Counted from the stretch's first letter, positions 47,749 through 56,349 are shown. The stretch: 64,000 bases of DNA from Blastococcus sp. LR1 (GCF_020166105.1 NZ_JAIUJY010000001.1:434001-498000); one strand, 5' to 3'. Notes: a model not told the origin generated them from the letters alone. Program-made: numbers and translations.

Positions 47749-47809
47749 TCGGTCCTACTCTGCTGGCGCCCCGGCACCGCTCCGGGATGACACGGAGGAA
47801 GAGCGCCCC

Positions 47810-49240
47810 ATGAGCGAACCCCGCACCACTCCCGGCCCCGCACTCGGCGGGGTGACGCCCGCCGCCAGCGAGCAGGGCGTGGAGTCCTTTGGCTACAAGC
47901 AGGAGCTCAAGCGCTCGCTGAGCTTCGGCGACCTACTGGTCTACGGCCTGGTCTTCATGGTCCCGATCGCGCCGTTCGGCATCTTCGGCGGCGTCTTCCA
48001 GGCTTCCGGCGGAATGGTCGCGCTGGCCTACATCGTCGGCGGACTGGCGATGGCGTTCACCGCGGCGTCGTACTCGCAGATGTCGCGCGCCTTCCCCATG
48101 GCCGGCTCGGTCTACACCTACGCCGGCCGCGGCATCTCCCGGCCCGTGGGCTTCATCGCCGGGTGGATGGTCCTGCTGGACTACCTGCTCATCCCCGGCC
48201 TGCTCTACCTGATCTCCGGGTTCGCCATTAACTCGATCCTTCCCGACATCCCGGTCTGGGTCTGGGTCGTCGCCTTCGTGCTCCTGAACACGGTGGTCAA
48301 CTTCTTCGGCATCGAGTTCACCGCGCGGGTGAACAAGATCGTGCTGGTCGCCGAGCTGATCGTGCTGGCGATCTTCCTGGTCATCGGCGTCATCGCGCTG
48401 TCCTCGGGCGAGGGGCGCGGCTGGGACTTCTCCCCCATCTACAACGCCGACACCTTCTCCCTGGAACTGGTCTTCGGCGCGGTCTCGGTCGCGGTGCTGA
48501 GCTTCCTGGGCTTCGACGCGATCTCCACCCTCGCCGAGGAGAACCGGGACTCGGCGCGCTCCATCGGCAAGTCGATGATCGCCGCGCTGATGCTCGCCGG
48601 AACGCTGTTCGTCGTCCAGACCTGGGTCGCGGCCCTGCTCGTGCCGAACCCGGACACCCTGATCGCCGAGGGCGACGCCGCCGGCACCGCCTTCTACGAC
48701 GCGGCCGAGGTCGCCGGTGGCGCCTGGCTGGGCACGCTCACCGCCGTCGCCACGGCGATCGCCTGGGGCTTCGCCAACTCGCTGGTCGCCCAGGCCGCCA
48801 CCTCGCGGCTGCTGTTCGCGATGGCGCGGGACCGCCAGCTGCCCTCGTTCCTGGCCACCGTGCACCCGACCCGGCGGGTGCCGGTCAACGCCACGTTCCT
48901 GGTCGCGGCCATCTCCCTGGCGCTCGGCATCTACATGAGCAGCCGGGACGACGGCATCACGCTGCTGTCCACGCTGGTCAACTTCGGCGCACTGTCGGCG
49001 TTCCTGCTGCTGCACGCCTCGGTGGTGGTGCACTACATCGGCCGCCTGAAGAGCCGGAACTGGTGGCTGCACCTGGTCGTGCCGGTCATCGGCTTCGCGA
49101 TCCTGGCCTACGTCGTCTACAACGCGCAGGTCGCGGCCCAGGAGCTCGGCTTCGTGTGGTTCGCGATCGGCGTCGTGCTGCTGGGCTTCCTGCTCGTCAC
49201 CGGCCGCAAGCCCGAGCTCAAGACGGAGGAGTCCCTGTGA
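47810..49240 (+). CDS. APC-family amino acid/amine permease
   Basis: A 476-residue membrane transporter with 12 hydrophobic segments of the amino acid-polyamine-organocation superfamily. SLSFGDLLVYGLVFMVPIAPFG (TM1), SYSQMSRAFPMAGSVYTYAGRG at about residue 93 and FDAISTLAEENRDSARSIG near 245 (the APC consensus amphipathic region) are clear. The cytosolic N-terminus is about 40 residues. ATG 47810 has GGAGGAAG upstream. It overlaps the formamidase start by 4 bp, so it probably imports an amide, an amine or a related nitrogen source for that enzyme. Confidence 0.92.
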   Translation: MSEPRTTPGPALGGVTPAASEQGVESFGYKQELKRSLSFGDLLVYGLVFMVPIAPFGIFGGVFQASGGMVALAYIVGGLAMAFTAASYSQMSRAFPMAGSVYTYAGRGISRPVGFIAGWMVLLDYLLIPGLLYLISGFAINSILPDIPVWVWVVAFVLLNTVVNFFGIEFTARVNKIVLVAELIVLAIFLVIGVIALSSGEGRGWDFSPIYNADTFSLELVFGAVSVAVLSFLGFDAISTLAEENRDSARSIGKSMIAALMLAGTLFVVQTWVAALLVPNPDTLIAEGDAAGTAFYDAAEVAGGAWLGTLTAVATAIAWGFANSLVAQAATSRLLFAMARDRQLPSFLATVHPTRRVPVNATFLVAAISLALGIYMSSRDDGITLLSTLVNFGALSAFLLLHASVVVHYIGRLKSRNWWLHLVVPVIGFAILAYVVYNAQVAAQELGFVWFAIGVVLLGFLLVTGRKPELKTEESL

Positions 49241-50262
49241 GCCTCGAGGTCGTCCAGCTCTCCCCCACCCCGGACCAGTACCGCTACACGTTCGGCGGCG
49301 CCCCCGAGCCGCTGGTGCGGGTGCAGCCGGGCACGGTCGTGGAGCTCACCACCGAGGACTGCTTCGGCGGCCGGGTGACCAAGGCCGAGGACCTGCCCAG
49401 CGCGGTCTGCGACTTCTCGCAGCTCAACCCGGTCACCGGGCCGATCCACGTAGAGGGCGCCGAGCCGGGCGACACCCTCGCGGTGCACTTCGTGGAGATC
49501 GCGCCGGCCCGCGACTGGGCGGTGTCGACGACGTTTCCGCACTTCGGAGCGCTCACCGCCACCCACAGCACGGCGATGCTGCACGACCCCCTGGAGGAGG
49601 TCGTGTGGGTCTACGAGGTCGACCGCGAGCGGGGCACCTGCCTGTTCCGGCCGCGCCGTGGAGGCCCCGAGGTGGAGCTGCCGCTCGACCCGATGCACGG
49701 GACCGTCGGCGTCGCTCCGGCCGGCGGTGAGGTGTTCGCGACCGTCACGCCCGGCGCGCACGGCGGGAACATGGACACTCCCGAGCTGCGGGCCGGCACG
49801 ACGGCCTACTTCGGCGTGAACGTCGCGGGCGGTCAGCTGGCCATCGGCGACGGGCACTGCCGGCAGGGCGAGGGCGAGGTGTGCGGCACCGCGGTCGAGG
49901 CGGCGATGCGCACCGTCGTCGTCGTCGACCTGATCAAGGGTGGCGGCAACCTGTGGCCGCGGCTGGAGACCGACGACTACCTCATGTCGACCGGCTCCAC
50001 CAAGCCCCTGGAGGACGCCTACCGGGTGAGCCAGCACGACCTGGTCACCTGGGCGGCCGAGCTCACCGGCTGGGACACCCTCGACGCCTACCAGCTGGTC
50101 AGCCAGGCCGGGCTCGCTCCGGTCGCCAACGTCGTGGACACGAACTACACGATGGTCGCCAAGCTCGCGAAGGCCTACCTGGGCCGCGAGGGCGTCACCG
50201 TGAACGACGGCGTGCACGACCGGCTGCGCGCTGCCGGCGCGGCCTACCTCGCCCAGCGCTGA
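49237..50262 (+). CDS. Acetamidase/formamidase family amidohydrolase
   Basis: A 341-residue FmdA/AmdA-family enzyme that hydrolyses formamide, acetamide or similar amides to ammonia and acid. Typical blocks: VVELTTEDCFGGRVT, NPVTGPIHVEGAEPGDTLAVH at about residue 68, THSTAML, and GGNMDTPELRAGTTAYFGVNVAGGQLAIGDGHCRQGEGEVCGTAVE (here cited as its parts GGNMDT, GDGHCRQGEGEVCGTA), plus KGGGNLWPRLET and NYTMVAKL. GTG 49237 overlaps the permease stop (GTGA). Last gene of the amide module. Confidence 0.92.
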   Translation: MSLEVVQLSPTPDQYRYTFGGAPEPLVRVQPGTVVELTTEDCFGGRVTKAEDLPSAVCDFSQLNPVTGPIHVEGAEPGDTLAVHFVEIAPARDWAVSTTFPHFGALTATHSTAMLHDPLEEVVWVYEVDRERGTCLFRPRRGGPEVELPLDPMHGTVGVAPAGGEVFATVTPGAHGGNMDTPELRAGTTAYFGVNVAGGQLAIGDGHCRQGEGEVCGTAVEAAMRTVVVVDLIKGGGNLWPRLETDDYLMSTGSTKPLEDAYRVSQHDLVTWAAELTGWDTLDAYQLVSQAGLAPVANVVDTNYTMVAKLAKAYLGREGVTVNDGVHDRLRAAGAAYLAQR

Positions 50263-50273
50263 CCCGCACACCC

Positions 50274-50311
50274 CCTCGGGGCCCGGCCGGATCATCGGCC
50301 GGGCCCCGAGG
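50274..50311 (+). terminator. Terminator of the amide operon
   Basis: Perfect 16-bp GC-rich stem (50274-50289 and 50296-50311; CCTCGGGGCCCGGCCG and its complement) with a 6-nt loop GATCAT, 12 bp after the formamidase stop; TCGTTCC follows. Confidence 0.85.
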
Positions 50312-50355
50312 TCGTTCCGCAGACCCGAGAGAGGCGTACTCGTGAGGCCTCCTAG

Positions 50356-50370
50356 TGAGAATGGTTCTCA
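50356..50370. promoter_or_regulatory. Zur box
   Basis: TGAGAATGGTTCTCA, a palindrome (7-1-7) of the TGAxAATxATTxTCA type bound by Zur/Fur proteins in actinobacteria. A TATGGT at 50377-50382 could be the -10, so a bound repressor would cover the promoter. It controls the AztD gene, a zinc protein. Confidence 0.75.
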
Positions 50371-50422
50371 TTCTTGTATGGTCCGGATCATCTGATCCCC
50401 CGACCGACAGGAGCGCCTCGCG

Positions 50423-51691
50423 CTGCGCCCGCCCACCCTTCCCACCCGCCCGCTCGCGCTCGTCGTAGCCCTTCCGATCGTCCTGGCCACCGCCTGCGGG
50501 TCGAACGGCTCCGACGCCGCGTCGCCGTCCTCCAGCCCCTCCGCGCCGGCGGAGCCCGTCGAGGCCGGCGCCGCCTCCCCGCGGCTGGCGATCACCTACG
50601 ACGGCGGCGTCCAGGTGCTCGACGCCAGCACGCTCGAGGTGCTCTCCGACGAGTCGCTGGACGGCTTCCTCCGGCTCAACGCCGCCGGCGACGGCCGCCA
50701 CTTCCTCGTCTCCGCCCAGGGCGGGTTCCACGTGCTCGACGGTGGCGCCTGGGCCGAGGGCCACGACGACCACGCGCACTACTACACGGCCGAGTCGGAG
50801 CTGACCGACGTCGTGCTGCCAGCCGAGGAGCCCGGGCACGTCGTCGGCCACGCGGGCCGCACCGCGCTGTTCGACGACGGCACCGGCGACATCACCGTCT
50901 TCGACAGCGAGGACGTCGCCGACCCGGACCGGCACAGCCGCGAGCTCACCACGCCGTCGGTGCACCACGGCGTCGCGGTGGAGCTCTCCGACGGATCGCT
51001 GCTCGTCTCCGAGGGCACCGAGGACGCGCGCACCGGCGTGCGGGTGCTCGACGCAGCCGGCTCGGAGCTCGCGGCCTCCGACGACTGCCCCGGTGTGCAC
51101 GGGGAGGCCGTGGCAGCCGAGGACACCGCGGTGGTGGGCTGCGAGGACGGCGTCCTGATCTACCGGGACGGCGCTCTGACCAAGGTGACCAGCCCCGACC
51201 CGTACGGCCGCATCGGCAACCAGGCCGGCAGCCCGGCCTCCTCCGTGGTGCTCGGCGACTACAAGAGCGACCCCGACGCGGAGACCGAGCGCCCCACCCG
51301 CGTCTCGCTCATCGACACCGAGACGGCGACGCTCAGACTGGTCGACCTGCCGTCGTCCTACTGGTACCGCTCGCTGGGGCGCGGCGAGAACGGCGAGGCC
51401 CTGGTGCTCGGCACCGACGGATCGCTGCACGTCATCGACCCCGTCGCCGGCACGGTCGTGGACTCCATCCCGGTGATCGCCCCCTGGGACCTGTCGGAGG
51501 ACTGGCAGGACCCCCACCCGCAGCTCGTCGTCGTCGGTGGGACCGCGTACGTGACCGAGCCGGCGTCGACGTCGGTGCACGCGGTCGACGTCACAGCGGG
51601 CCGGGTGACGGCGTCCGGACGGCTGGACGTCACGCCCAACGAGCTCGCCGGCGTCACCGGCGACGTCGAGGAGCACTCCGACCACGACTGA
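50423..51691 (+). CDS. aztD: Zinc metallochaperone AztD lipoprotein
   Basis: Extracytoplasmic zinc chaperone that hands Zn to the AztC binding protein of the AztABC importer. A 422-residue lipoprotein: signal RPLALVVALPIVLATAC (lipobox), Ser/Pro linker, then a beta-propeller of about 370 residues with the His-rich AztD segment EGHDDHAHYYTAESELTDV and a C-terminal HSDHD. The only start that fits an in-frame signal peptide and the AGGAG at 50409-50413 is CTG at 50423 (MRPPTLPTRPL); no ATG, GTG or TTG lies between the ribosome site and the lipobox. Behind a Zur box. The aztABC genes are not next to it; a transposed or integrated element begins instead. Confidence 0.82.
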   Translation: MRPPTLPTRPLALVVALPIVLATACGSNGSDAASPSSSPSAPAEPVEAGAASPRLAITYDGGVQVLDASTLEVLSDESLDGFLRLNAAGDGRHFLVSAQGGFHVLDGGAWAEGHDDHAHYYTAESELTDVVLPAEEPGHVVGHAGRTALFDDGTGDITVFDSEDVADPDRHSRELTTPSVHHGVAVELSDGSLLVSEGTEDARTGVRVLDAAGSELAASDDCPGVHGEAVAAEDTAVVGCEDGVLIYRDGALTKVTSPDPYGRIGNQAGSPASSVVLGDYKSDPDAETERPTRVSLIDTETATLRLVDLPSSYWYRSLGRGENGEALVLGTDGSLHVIDPVAGTVVDSIPVIAPWDLSEDWQDPHPQLVVVGGTAYVTEPASTSVHAVDVTAGRVTASGRLDVTPNELAGVTGDVEEHSDHD

Positions 51692-51700
51692 TTCCGGACC

Positions 51701-51736
51701 GTCCGGCCCCGACCGTCGCACCGGCCGGGGCCGGAC
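51701..51736 (+). terminator. Terminator after aztD
   Basis: GTCCGGCCCC (51701-51710) pairs perfectly with GGGGCCGGAC (51727-51736), 16-nt loop, 10 bp after the stop. Confidence 0.7.
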
Positions 51737-51984
51737 CCCTGTCCCCGGTCGCCGCCCTCTCCGGCTGCCTGCATCGTGCGGCGATGGACGGTGGCCGCCG
51801 GGGAGCAGGACATCGCGACCTGGTTCGACCGGAATCAGCTCGACGAGGCGTGGGTGCGGTGGAGGCCCGCGGGTACGCGCGCCGGCGCATGACCCAGGTG
51901 CAGGACCAGCTCGCCGGGCAGTGGGCGTGGCTGACCTGCCACCGGGGCCATCCAGGCGGAAACCTGCGGACCCGGCGAACGACG

Positions 51985-52014
51985 AAGGCCCTCGATCATG
52001 AGATCGAGAGCCTT
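51985..52014 (-). terminator. Hairpin downstream of the tRNA-Asn remnant
   Basis: 13-bp arms with one mismatch (51985-51997 and 52002-52014), loop of 4. On the minus strand it lies just after the tRNA-Asn 3' end and is probably the old tRNA terminator. Confidence 0.6.
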
Positions 52015-52020
52015 GTGGGG

Positions 52021-52060
52021 GGCTCCCCCGACTGGACTCGAACCAGTAACCCTGCGATTA
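52021..52060 (-). pseudogene. tRNA-Asn 3' half, probable att site
   Basis: Minus-strand TAATCGCAGGGTTACTGG, T-loop TTCGAGT, and CCAGTCGGGGGAG match the 3' half of a tRNA-Asn (GTT) from the anticodon loop to the discriminator base. The T stem ACTGG/CCAGT is intact, but no 5' half (TCCCCCG...) follows to the right. A tyrosine integrase gene starts 130 bp away, so this is the typical scar (attL/attR) of an element integrated into tRNA-Asn. Confidence 0.8.
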
Positions 52061-52190
52061 CCTCGGAGACCATGCCCCTGTTCCCCGCTACCTACCGACA
52101 GTGCCCCTGACGTGCGCTTCTACGGCCTCCTGCCCCGTCCGCCCGTACCGTTACGAGCCACTGATACTCGCTATTTTTCAGGGGTAGATC

Positions 52191-53380
52191 ATGGGCAGGC
52201 CCGGACTCGCACTCGGGACGGCAGGCAGAATCCGTCTGCACGCGACGCCGTCAGGGCATCGGGCCGTCGCCTGGTACCGCGACTACGACGGCAGGTGCCG
52301 CCAGGTGGAACGACACGCCAAGACCAAGGCTGCCGCCGAGGCGGCGCTACGGGTCGCTCTTCGCGACCGTGCTCGATTCGATGTCGGCGGGGACATCACC
52401 CCCAACACGCGAGTGAACGTTCTGGCCGAAGCGTGGTTCGCCGGCTGCAAGAACCTCAGCCCTACGACGATGCAGGCCTACCGCAATCGCCTCGATCAGC
52501 AGATCCTGCCTGGACTGGGCAGCCTTCGAGTGCGTGAGCTCAGCGTCGGCACGATCGAGCGGCATCTGCGTCTCATCGCTGACAAGCACGGCCCCGCCAT
52601 GGCAAAGATGACCAAGAGCGTCTTGAGCGGTCTTTGCGGTCTGGCCGCTCGCCATGACGCGCTCGAACGCAACCCCGTCCGCGACACCGGCAGCGTGGAA
52701 AACGCAGCGAGGAAGGCTCCGCAAGCGCTCACGGCGGACGAAGCTCGCCGACTCCTCACCGCGGTTCATGCCGACGAGAAGGCCTGGAAGGCCGATGTGC
52801 CTGACCTTGTGGCGTTCATGCTCGCCACCGGCTGCCGCATCGGGGAAGCCTCAGCCGTCACGTGGGACGGCCTCGACCTCGACGCCGGCACCGCCCAGAT
52901 CAGGTCGACCGTCGTCCGGGTCACAGGTCAAGGCCTGATTCGCAAGAGCACCAAGACCGCGTCCGGCGCCCGGACACTTCTTCTTCCCCCTGGTGCGTGG
53001 AGGAGCTACGGACCAGATCTGCCCGTCTGGGGGCATCGGGAGCGGGCCCAGCTGCTGCTTCGCCGGTGTTCCCGGCCCCGCTCGGCGGCTGGCGCGACCC
53101 CTCCAACACGCAGGCCGACCTACGGGCCGCCTTCTCCAGCGCCGGGTTCGGTCACATAACCAGCCACGTGCTTCGCAAGACAACAGCGACGATGCTGGAC
53201 CACGCCGGCCTGTCCGCCCGTTCCATCGCCGACCAGCTCGGCCACGCCAACCCGAGTCTTACCCAGGACGTCTACCTCGGCCGCCAGGTGGCATCTACCC
53301 GCGCAGCGGTCGCCCTGGAAGGGCTCCGTCCGACCGACAACCTTCGACCAGGCCGAGCAGCAGCTGCAGAAGTTCTCTAG
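52191..53380 (+). pseudogene. Tyrosine-recombinase integrase, frameshifted
   Basis: Site-specific integrase of an integrative element or prophage. The N-terminal SAM-like core-binding domain (NVLAEAWFAGCKNLSPTTMQ, RELSVGTIERHLRLI) and catalytic Arg region (ATGCRIGEASAVTWDGLDLD, about residue 215) read in one frame to LLLPPGAW. The rest (VFPAPLGGWRDPSNTQ, SHVLRKTTATMLDHAG, IADQLGHANPSLTQDVYLGR with HxLR, H and Tyr) continues in another frame. One missing C in the run CCCCC at 52986-52990 accounts for it: restoring it gives PPWCVEELRTRS, the usual sequence. Either the gene is dead or this is a sequence error. Full product would be about 397 residues. Confidence 0.85.
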
Positions 53381-53502
53381 TTGCCGACTCTAGGTCTCCG
53401 TGGAGCACGCTACTGGGCCCCATGGTCCGTCGCGTCGGCAGACCAGGGGTTGATCGACGGCCACCGGAGGAAGACCAGAGGCGGCTCGGTCACAGTCCAC
53501 GC

Positions 53503-53742
53503 ATGCAACCGCAAAATACGGCCGGAGCTGTCGTAGCCGTTTCTCCCGCCGGCAAGGGTGGGCTGTTGACTCCCCAGCAAGCCGGAGACTACTTGCGCAC
53601 CGGGGAACGGTTCGTCCGGCGGCTCATTGCCGAGCGCCGCATCCCCTACGTCAAGCTCGGAAAGTACGTCCGCCTACAGCAATCGGATCTCGACGACTTC
53701 ATAGAATCCGGCCGAATCCCTCGGGCGCCGGGGGCCCGCTGA
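53503..53742 (+). CDS. Excisionase-like HTH protein
   Basis: A 79-residue protein of the HTH_17/excisionase type (LLTPQQAGDYLRTGERFVRR, ERRIPYVKLGKYVRLQQSDL, DDFIESG). Such proteins bend att DNA for excision or act as small regulators. Translation begins at ATG 53503 (MQPQNTAGAVV). It is 122 bp after the broken integrase and part of the same element remnant. In related elements xis lies close to int, though its order here (after int) is less common. Confidence 0.8.
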   Translation: MQPQNTAGAVVAVSPAGKGGLLTPQQAGDYLRTGERFVRRLIAERRIPYVKLGKYVRLQQSDLDDFIESGRIPRAPGAR

Positions 53743-54119
53743 CGGCTCCTGCACTCCCCGCTCGGGAAGCCTCACCCGCGGCGCCCTGCCCAACCGCCCC
53801 AGTGCCCCACCTCGTGGTCGTTGCAGAACCGTCAGTCCCTCGCCAACGCGGTCTTCAGCGTCGCGGCCTGCGGTGAGCCAGCCGAGATGTGCAGCCGGGG
53901 CGGTGCGGTGACCGGAACGGTCGGCGACAAGATCGGCGAGCCCCTCCGGTCGCCCGGCTTGGCGACGGCCCTCGAGACGTCGGCGGGGTCAAGGTAGTGG
54001 AGCTGCCGGTACGACATGACAGTCCTGTGACGACGAGCGCCCAGATCGCACATTGCCCCCCTAATCGGGCATCGATCGTCAGGGACGCACAACCCGGCGA
54101 CACGAGGGAGTCAACCACC
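53743..54119. other. Gap with one doubtful ORF
   Basis: This 377-bp stretch has no convincing gene. A minus-strand frame at 53832-54017 (MSYRQLHYLDPADVSRAVA, 61 residues) has AGGA upstream but looks like random coil later. It may be a decayed gene of the element. Confidence 0.3.
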
Positions 54120-54632
54120 ATGTTCCTGCAGCGACGGCGGTTGAACGCCAGGTATGTGCTGGCCGCCCTGGCCGTGTCCCTGACCGGCTTGTCCGGCTGC
54201 GGCAACGACCTGGACGACGCGGCCGTCACCCCGGACCTGGAGGCGGAGGTGCCCGACATCCGCGGCGTGGACGACCTAGACGACTCCTACCGCGGACTCC
54301 TCGACACCCGCTTCGTCGAGGACCTGCCGGCCTACGACACCCAGGAGGTGACCGTGCTGGCGACCGTGGACGAGGTCTTCTCGCTGCGCAGCTTCACCGT
54401 CACCTCCCCCGACGACCCCGAAGTCGGCCCGGTCCTCGTTGTCACCGTCGAGGAGGCCGCCTCGGTCGAGCCACAGGCCGGCCAGGACCTGGTCCTCGCC
54501 GCCACCGCCACAAACGACTTCGACGCCGAGGTCGTGGCCGCGGAGCTTGGACTGGACCTGGCCCGCGAGGATTTCGGAGAGTGGGACGGCAGCATGTTCC
54601 TGCTCACCACCATGATCGAGCCGGCGGGGTGA
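54120..54632 (+). CDS. Hypothetical lipoprotein
   Basis: A 170-residue lipoprotein: signal ARYVLAALAVSLTGLSGC (lipobox LSGC), acidic linker, then a beta-rich domain (TQEVTVLATVDEVFSLRSFT, VGPVLVVTVEEAASVEPQAG, DLVLAATATNDF) that resembles an OB-like fold, also seen in other small actinobacterial lipoproteins. ATG 54120 has GAGGGAG upstream. Function unknown. It lies in the accessory patch with the DUF305 gene. Confidence 0.7.
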   Translation: MFLQRRRLNARYVLAALAVSLTGLSGCGNDLDDAAVTPDLEAEVPDIRGVDDLDDSYRGLLDTRFVEDLPAYDTQEVTVLATVDEVFSLRSFTVTSPDDPEVGPVLVVTVEEAASVEPQAGQDLVLAATATNDFDAEVVAAELGLDLAREDFGEWDGSMFLLTTMIEPAG

Positions 54633-54934
54633 CCCCCTCCTGTTGCCCCTCCTTTGCCGCAACCGGGTCGGCTGCGGCCGACCGTCCCGGACGCGCGCGA
54701 CCGCCTTTGGCATCCAGCACAGCAGAGCTGCAGAAGTTTATCCGTAGATCCGTACGGGCATGCGGCCGTTGACTCGATCCGTCGCGCCACGGATCCAAGG
54801 CGCCGATCGAGCTTCCGAAGGCGCGTCCGCCCTGAAGCCGCGACCGGCCTGGACTCAATGGCCGGTAGCGGCGAAGGAGTCGGGAACGCGCGAAGTGTCA
54901 CGACCGCCCACCACGAGAAACCGGAGACCGACCG
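54633..54934. other. Gene-free gap of 302 bp
   Basis: No credible gene. The text GCTGCAGAAGTT occurs here (54728-54739) and at the integrase end (53364-53375), perhaps by chance. No clear promoter; the DUF305 gene's ribosome site GGAG is at its right edge. Confidence 0.4.
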
Positions 54935-55546
54935 ATGGCGACCAAGCAGAACGACATGAAGCAGGGCGACGAACGCCACGAGGACGGCGACGGCGGCGGC
55001 ATGTCGCACGAGACCAAGATGTACCTGCGCTTCGGGGCCATGCTCCTCACGGCCATGGTCGTCATGTACTGGGTGATGTTCGTCAGCTCGTGGGAATGGA
55101 GCCACGTCCGCTTCAGCGAGAGCCGCGTGTTCATGGCGCTCACAATGGGCGGGGCCATGGGGCTGGTCATGCTCGCCTGGATGCTCAACATGTACAAGAA
55201 CATGAAGGGCAACATCGCGATCGTGGTGTCGAGCCTTCTGCTCTTCGGCGGGGCCGTGTTCCTCGACCGCAGCCAGACGACGGTGCAGGACTCCGCATGG
55301 ATGAGCGCCATGATTCCGCACCACTCACTGGCAATCACCCGCTCGGAGCGCGCCGAGATCACCGACGTTCGCGTGTGCGAGCTCGCCAAGTCGATCAGTG
55401 AGGCACAGCGGCGGGAGATCGATGAGATGGAGTGGCTGATCCAGGACATCGAGGAGAACGGCGAAGCGGCGACGCTCGAGGAAGCCCAGGCGCGCCCCGT
55501 CCCCGAGTTCGCTGCATCCGCAGGATTTGACTGCCCGCCGGAGTGA
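54935..55546 (+). CDS. DUF305 membrane protein
   Basis: A 203-residue protein. A hydrophilic N-terminus with HEDGDGGGMSHETK (possible metal ligands) is followed by three transmembrane segments (about 30-50, 65-85, 90-107), then a DUF305 ferritin-like half-bundle: DSAWMSAMIPHHSLAITRSE, KSISEAQRREIDEMEWLIQD. The HH pair and Met residues suggest metal (copper-type) binding; DUF305 genes are frequent on mobile and metal-resistance islands. ATG 54935 has GGAG 8 nt upstream. Confidence 0.85.
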   Translation: MATKQNDMKQGDERHEDGDGGGMSHETKMYLRFGAMLLTAMVVMYWVMFVSSWEWSHVRFSESRVFMALTMGGAMGLVMLAWMLNMYKNMKGNIAIVVSSLLLFGGAVFLDRSQTTVQDSAWMSAMIPHHSLAITRSERAEITDVRVCELAKSISEAQRREIDEMEWLIQDIEENGEAATLEEAQARPVPEFAASAGFDCPPE

Positions 55547-55559
55547 CCCTTCGGCGGGC
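55533..55559 (+). terminator. Terminator overlapping the DUF305 stop
   Basis: GCCCGCCG (55533-55540) and CGGCGGGC (55552-55559) form an 8-bp perfect stem whose loop contains the TGA stop codon. No T-run. Confidence 0.6.
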
Positions 55560-55753
55560 CACCTCGGACGCCCGCGCCTCACGGCGCCAGCACCTGGTCT
55601 CACGTACCCCCGGCGAGCCTTCATGCGACAGCCAGACCGGATACTAGATTGCATAGTTGTGATTTGGCGGCGCGAAGCAGACGGATTGATTCAAGGCTCG
55701 GAACCCCTCCGCAGCCGCCCAGTCCTTCCGCGGCCACCCGTGAGAGGGTCTTG

Positions 55754-56329
55754 ATGGAAGGCTTGGCACAGGTCCAGTCCAGGATTGCCGAGATCCAGGG
55801 GCAGCTGTCGTCGTTCGCTCGACCTGCGGCGACCACATCGGTCGCGTGGGCTGACGCCGCCTTGGTGACTGGCTTGACGCCCACGAATGAAGTGACGCCG
55901 TCGAACGCAACTCCGCTGCCGGCCGGCGCCAGGACGCCGGCCGGTACTACAGCAGACGAATCGGCCATCGTGGCGAAGGCGCAGGAGTACGTGGGCGTGC
56001 CCTACCTGTGGGGCGGAACAGATCCCAGCAAGGGATTGGACTGCTCGGGCTTCACTCAGCTGGTGTATCGAAGCCTAGGCATCGAGCTGCCTCGCGTCTC
56101 CGCCCAGCAGGCAACCGTCGGCCGAGCAGTTCCCTCACTCAACGAGGCGCGCCCCGGAGATCTGCTCTTCTTCGACTACTCGCCGTCCCGACCTGGAATC
56201 GACCACGCCGGCATCTACATCGGGGACGGCAAGATGATCGCCGCACCTCAGCCGGGCGAGGTCGTGAAGATCCAGTCCGCCGGCCAACCGACTCTGATCA
56301 GACGAGCTCTCCCCGAGGCAGCCGACTGA
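55754..56329 (+). CDS. NlpC/P60 (C40) peptidase without signal peptide
   Basis: A 191-residue protein with an N-terminal helix (MEGLAQVQSRIAEIQGQLSS), a Thr/Pro linker and a C-terminal NlpC/P60 domain: YVGVPYLWGGTDPSKG, catalytic Cys in LDCSGFTQLVY (about residue 99), ARPGDLLFFDY, and His in DHAGIYIGDGKM. The chain has no signal peptide. The IEGLAQVQxRIxEI type start and TGLTPTNEVTP-like linker recall peptidoglycan hydrolases in actinobacterial flagellar clusters (my recollection), which are exported by the flagellar route. No flagellar genes are near, so it may have been moved here. ATG 55754; TTG 55751 possible. Confidence 0.8.
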   Translation: MEGLAQVQSRIAEIQGQLSSFARPAATTSVAWADAALVTGLTPTNEVTPSNATPLPAGARTPAGTTADESAIVAKAQEYVGVPYLWGGTDPSKGLDCSGFTQLVYRSLGIELPRVSAQQATVGRAVPSLNEARPGDLLFFDYSPSRPGIDHAGIYIGDGKMIAAPQPGEVVKIQSAGQPTLIRRALPEAAD

Positions 56330-56349
56330 AGCGCTGCAGCACGACGTAC

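Larger units (their letters stand above)
51737..52190. other. Gene-free junction between aztD and the integrase
   Basis: About 450 bp with no credible gene. An open frame through it (reading SPDWTRTSNPAITS) is a translation of the tRNA remnant and not a protein. It holds a hairpin and the tRNA-Asn 3' half listed separately. The integrase start has AGGGG 6 nt upstream. Confidence 0.6.

Noticed and set aside
51998-52110. Open frame reading SPDWTRTSNPAITS
   Set aside because: This is the translated antisense of a tRNA 3' half, a well-known false protein.
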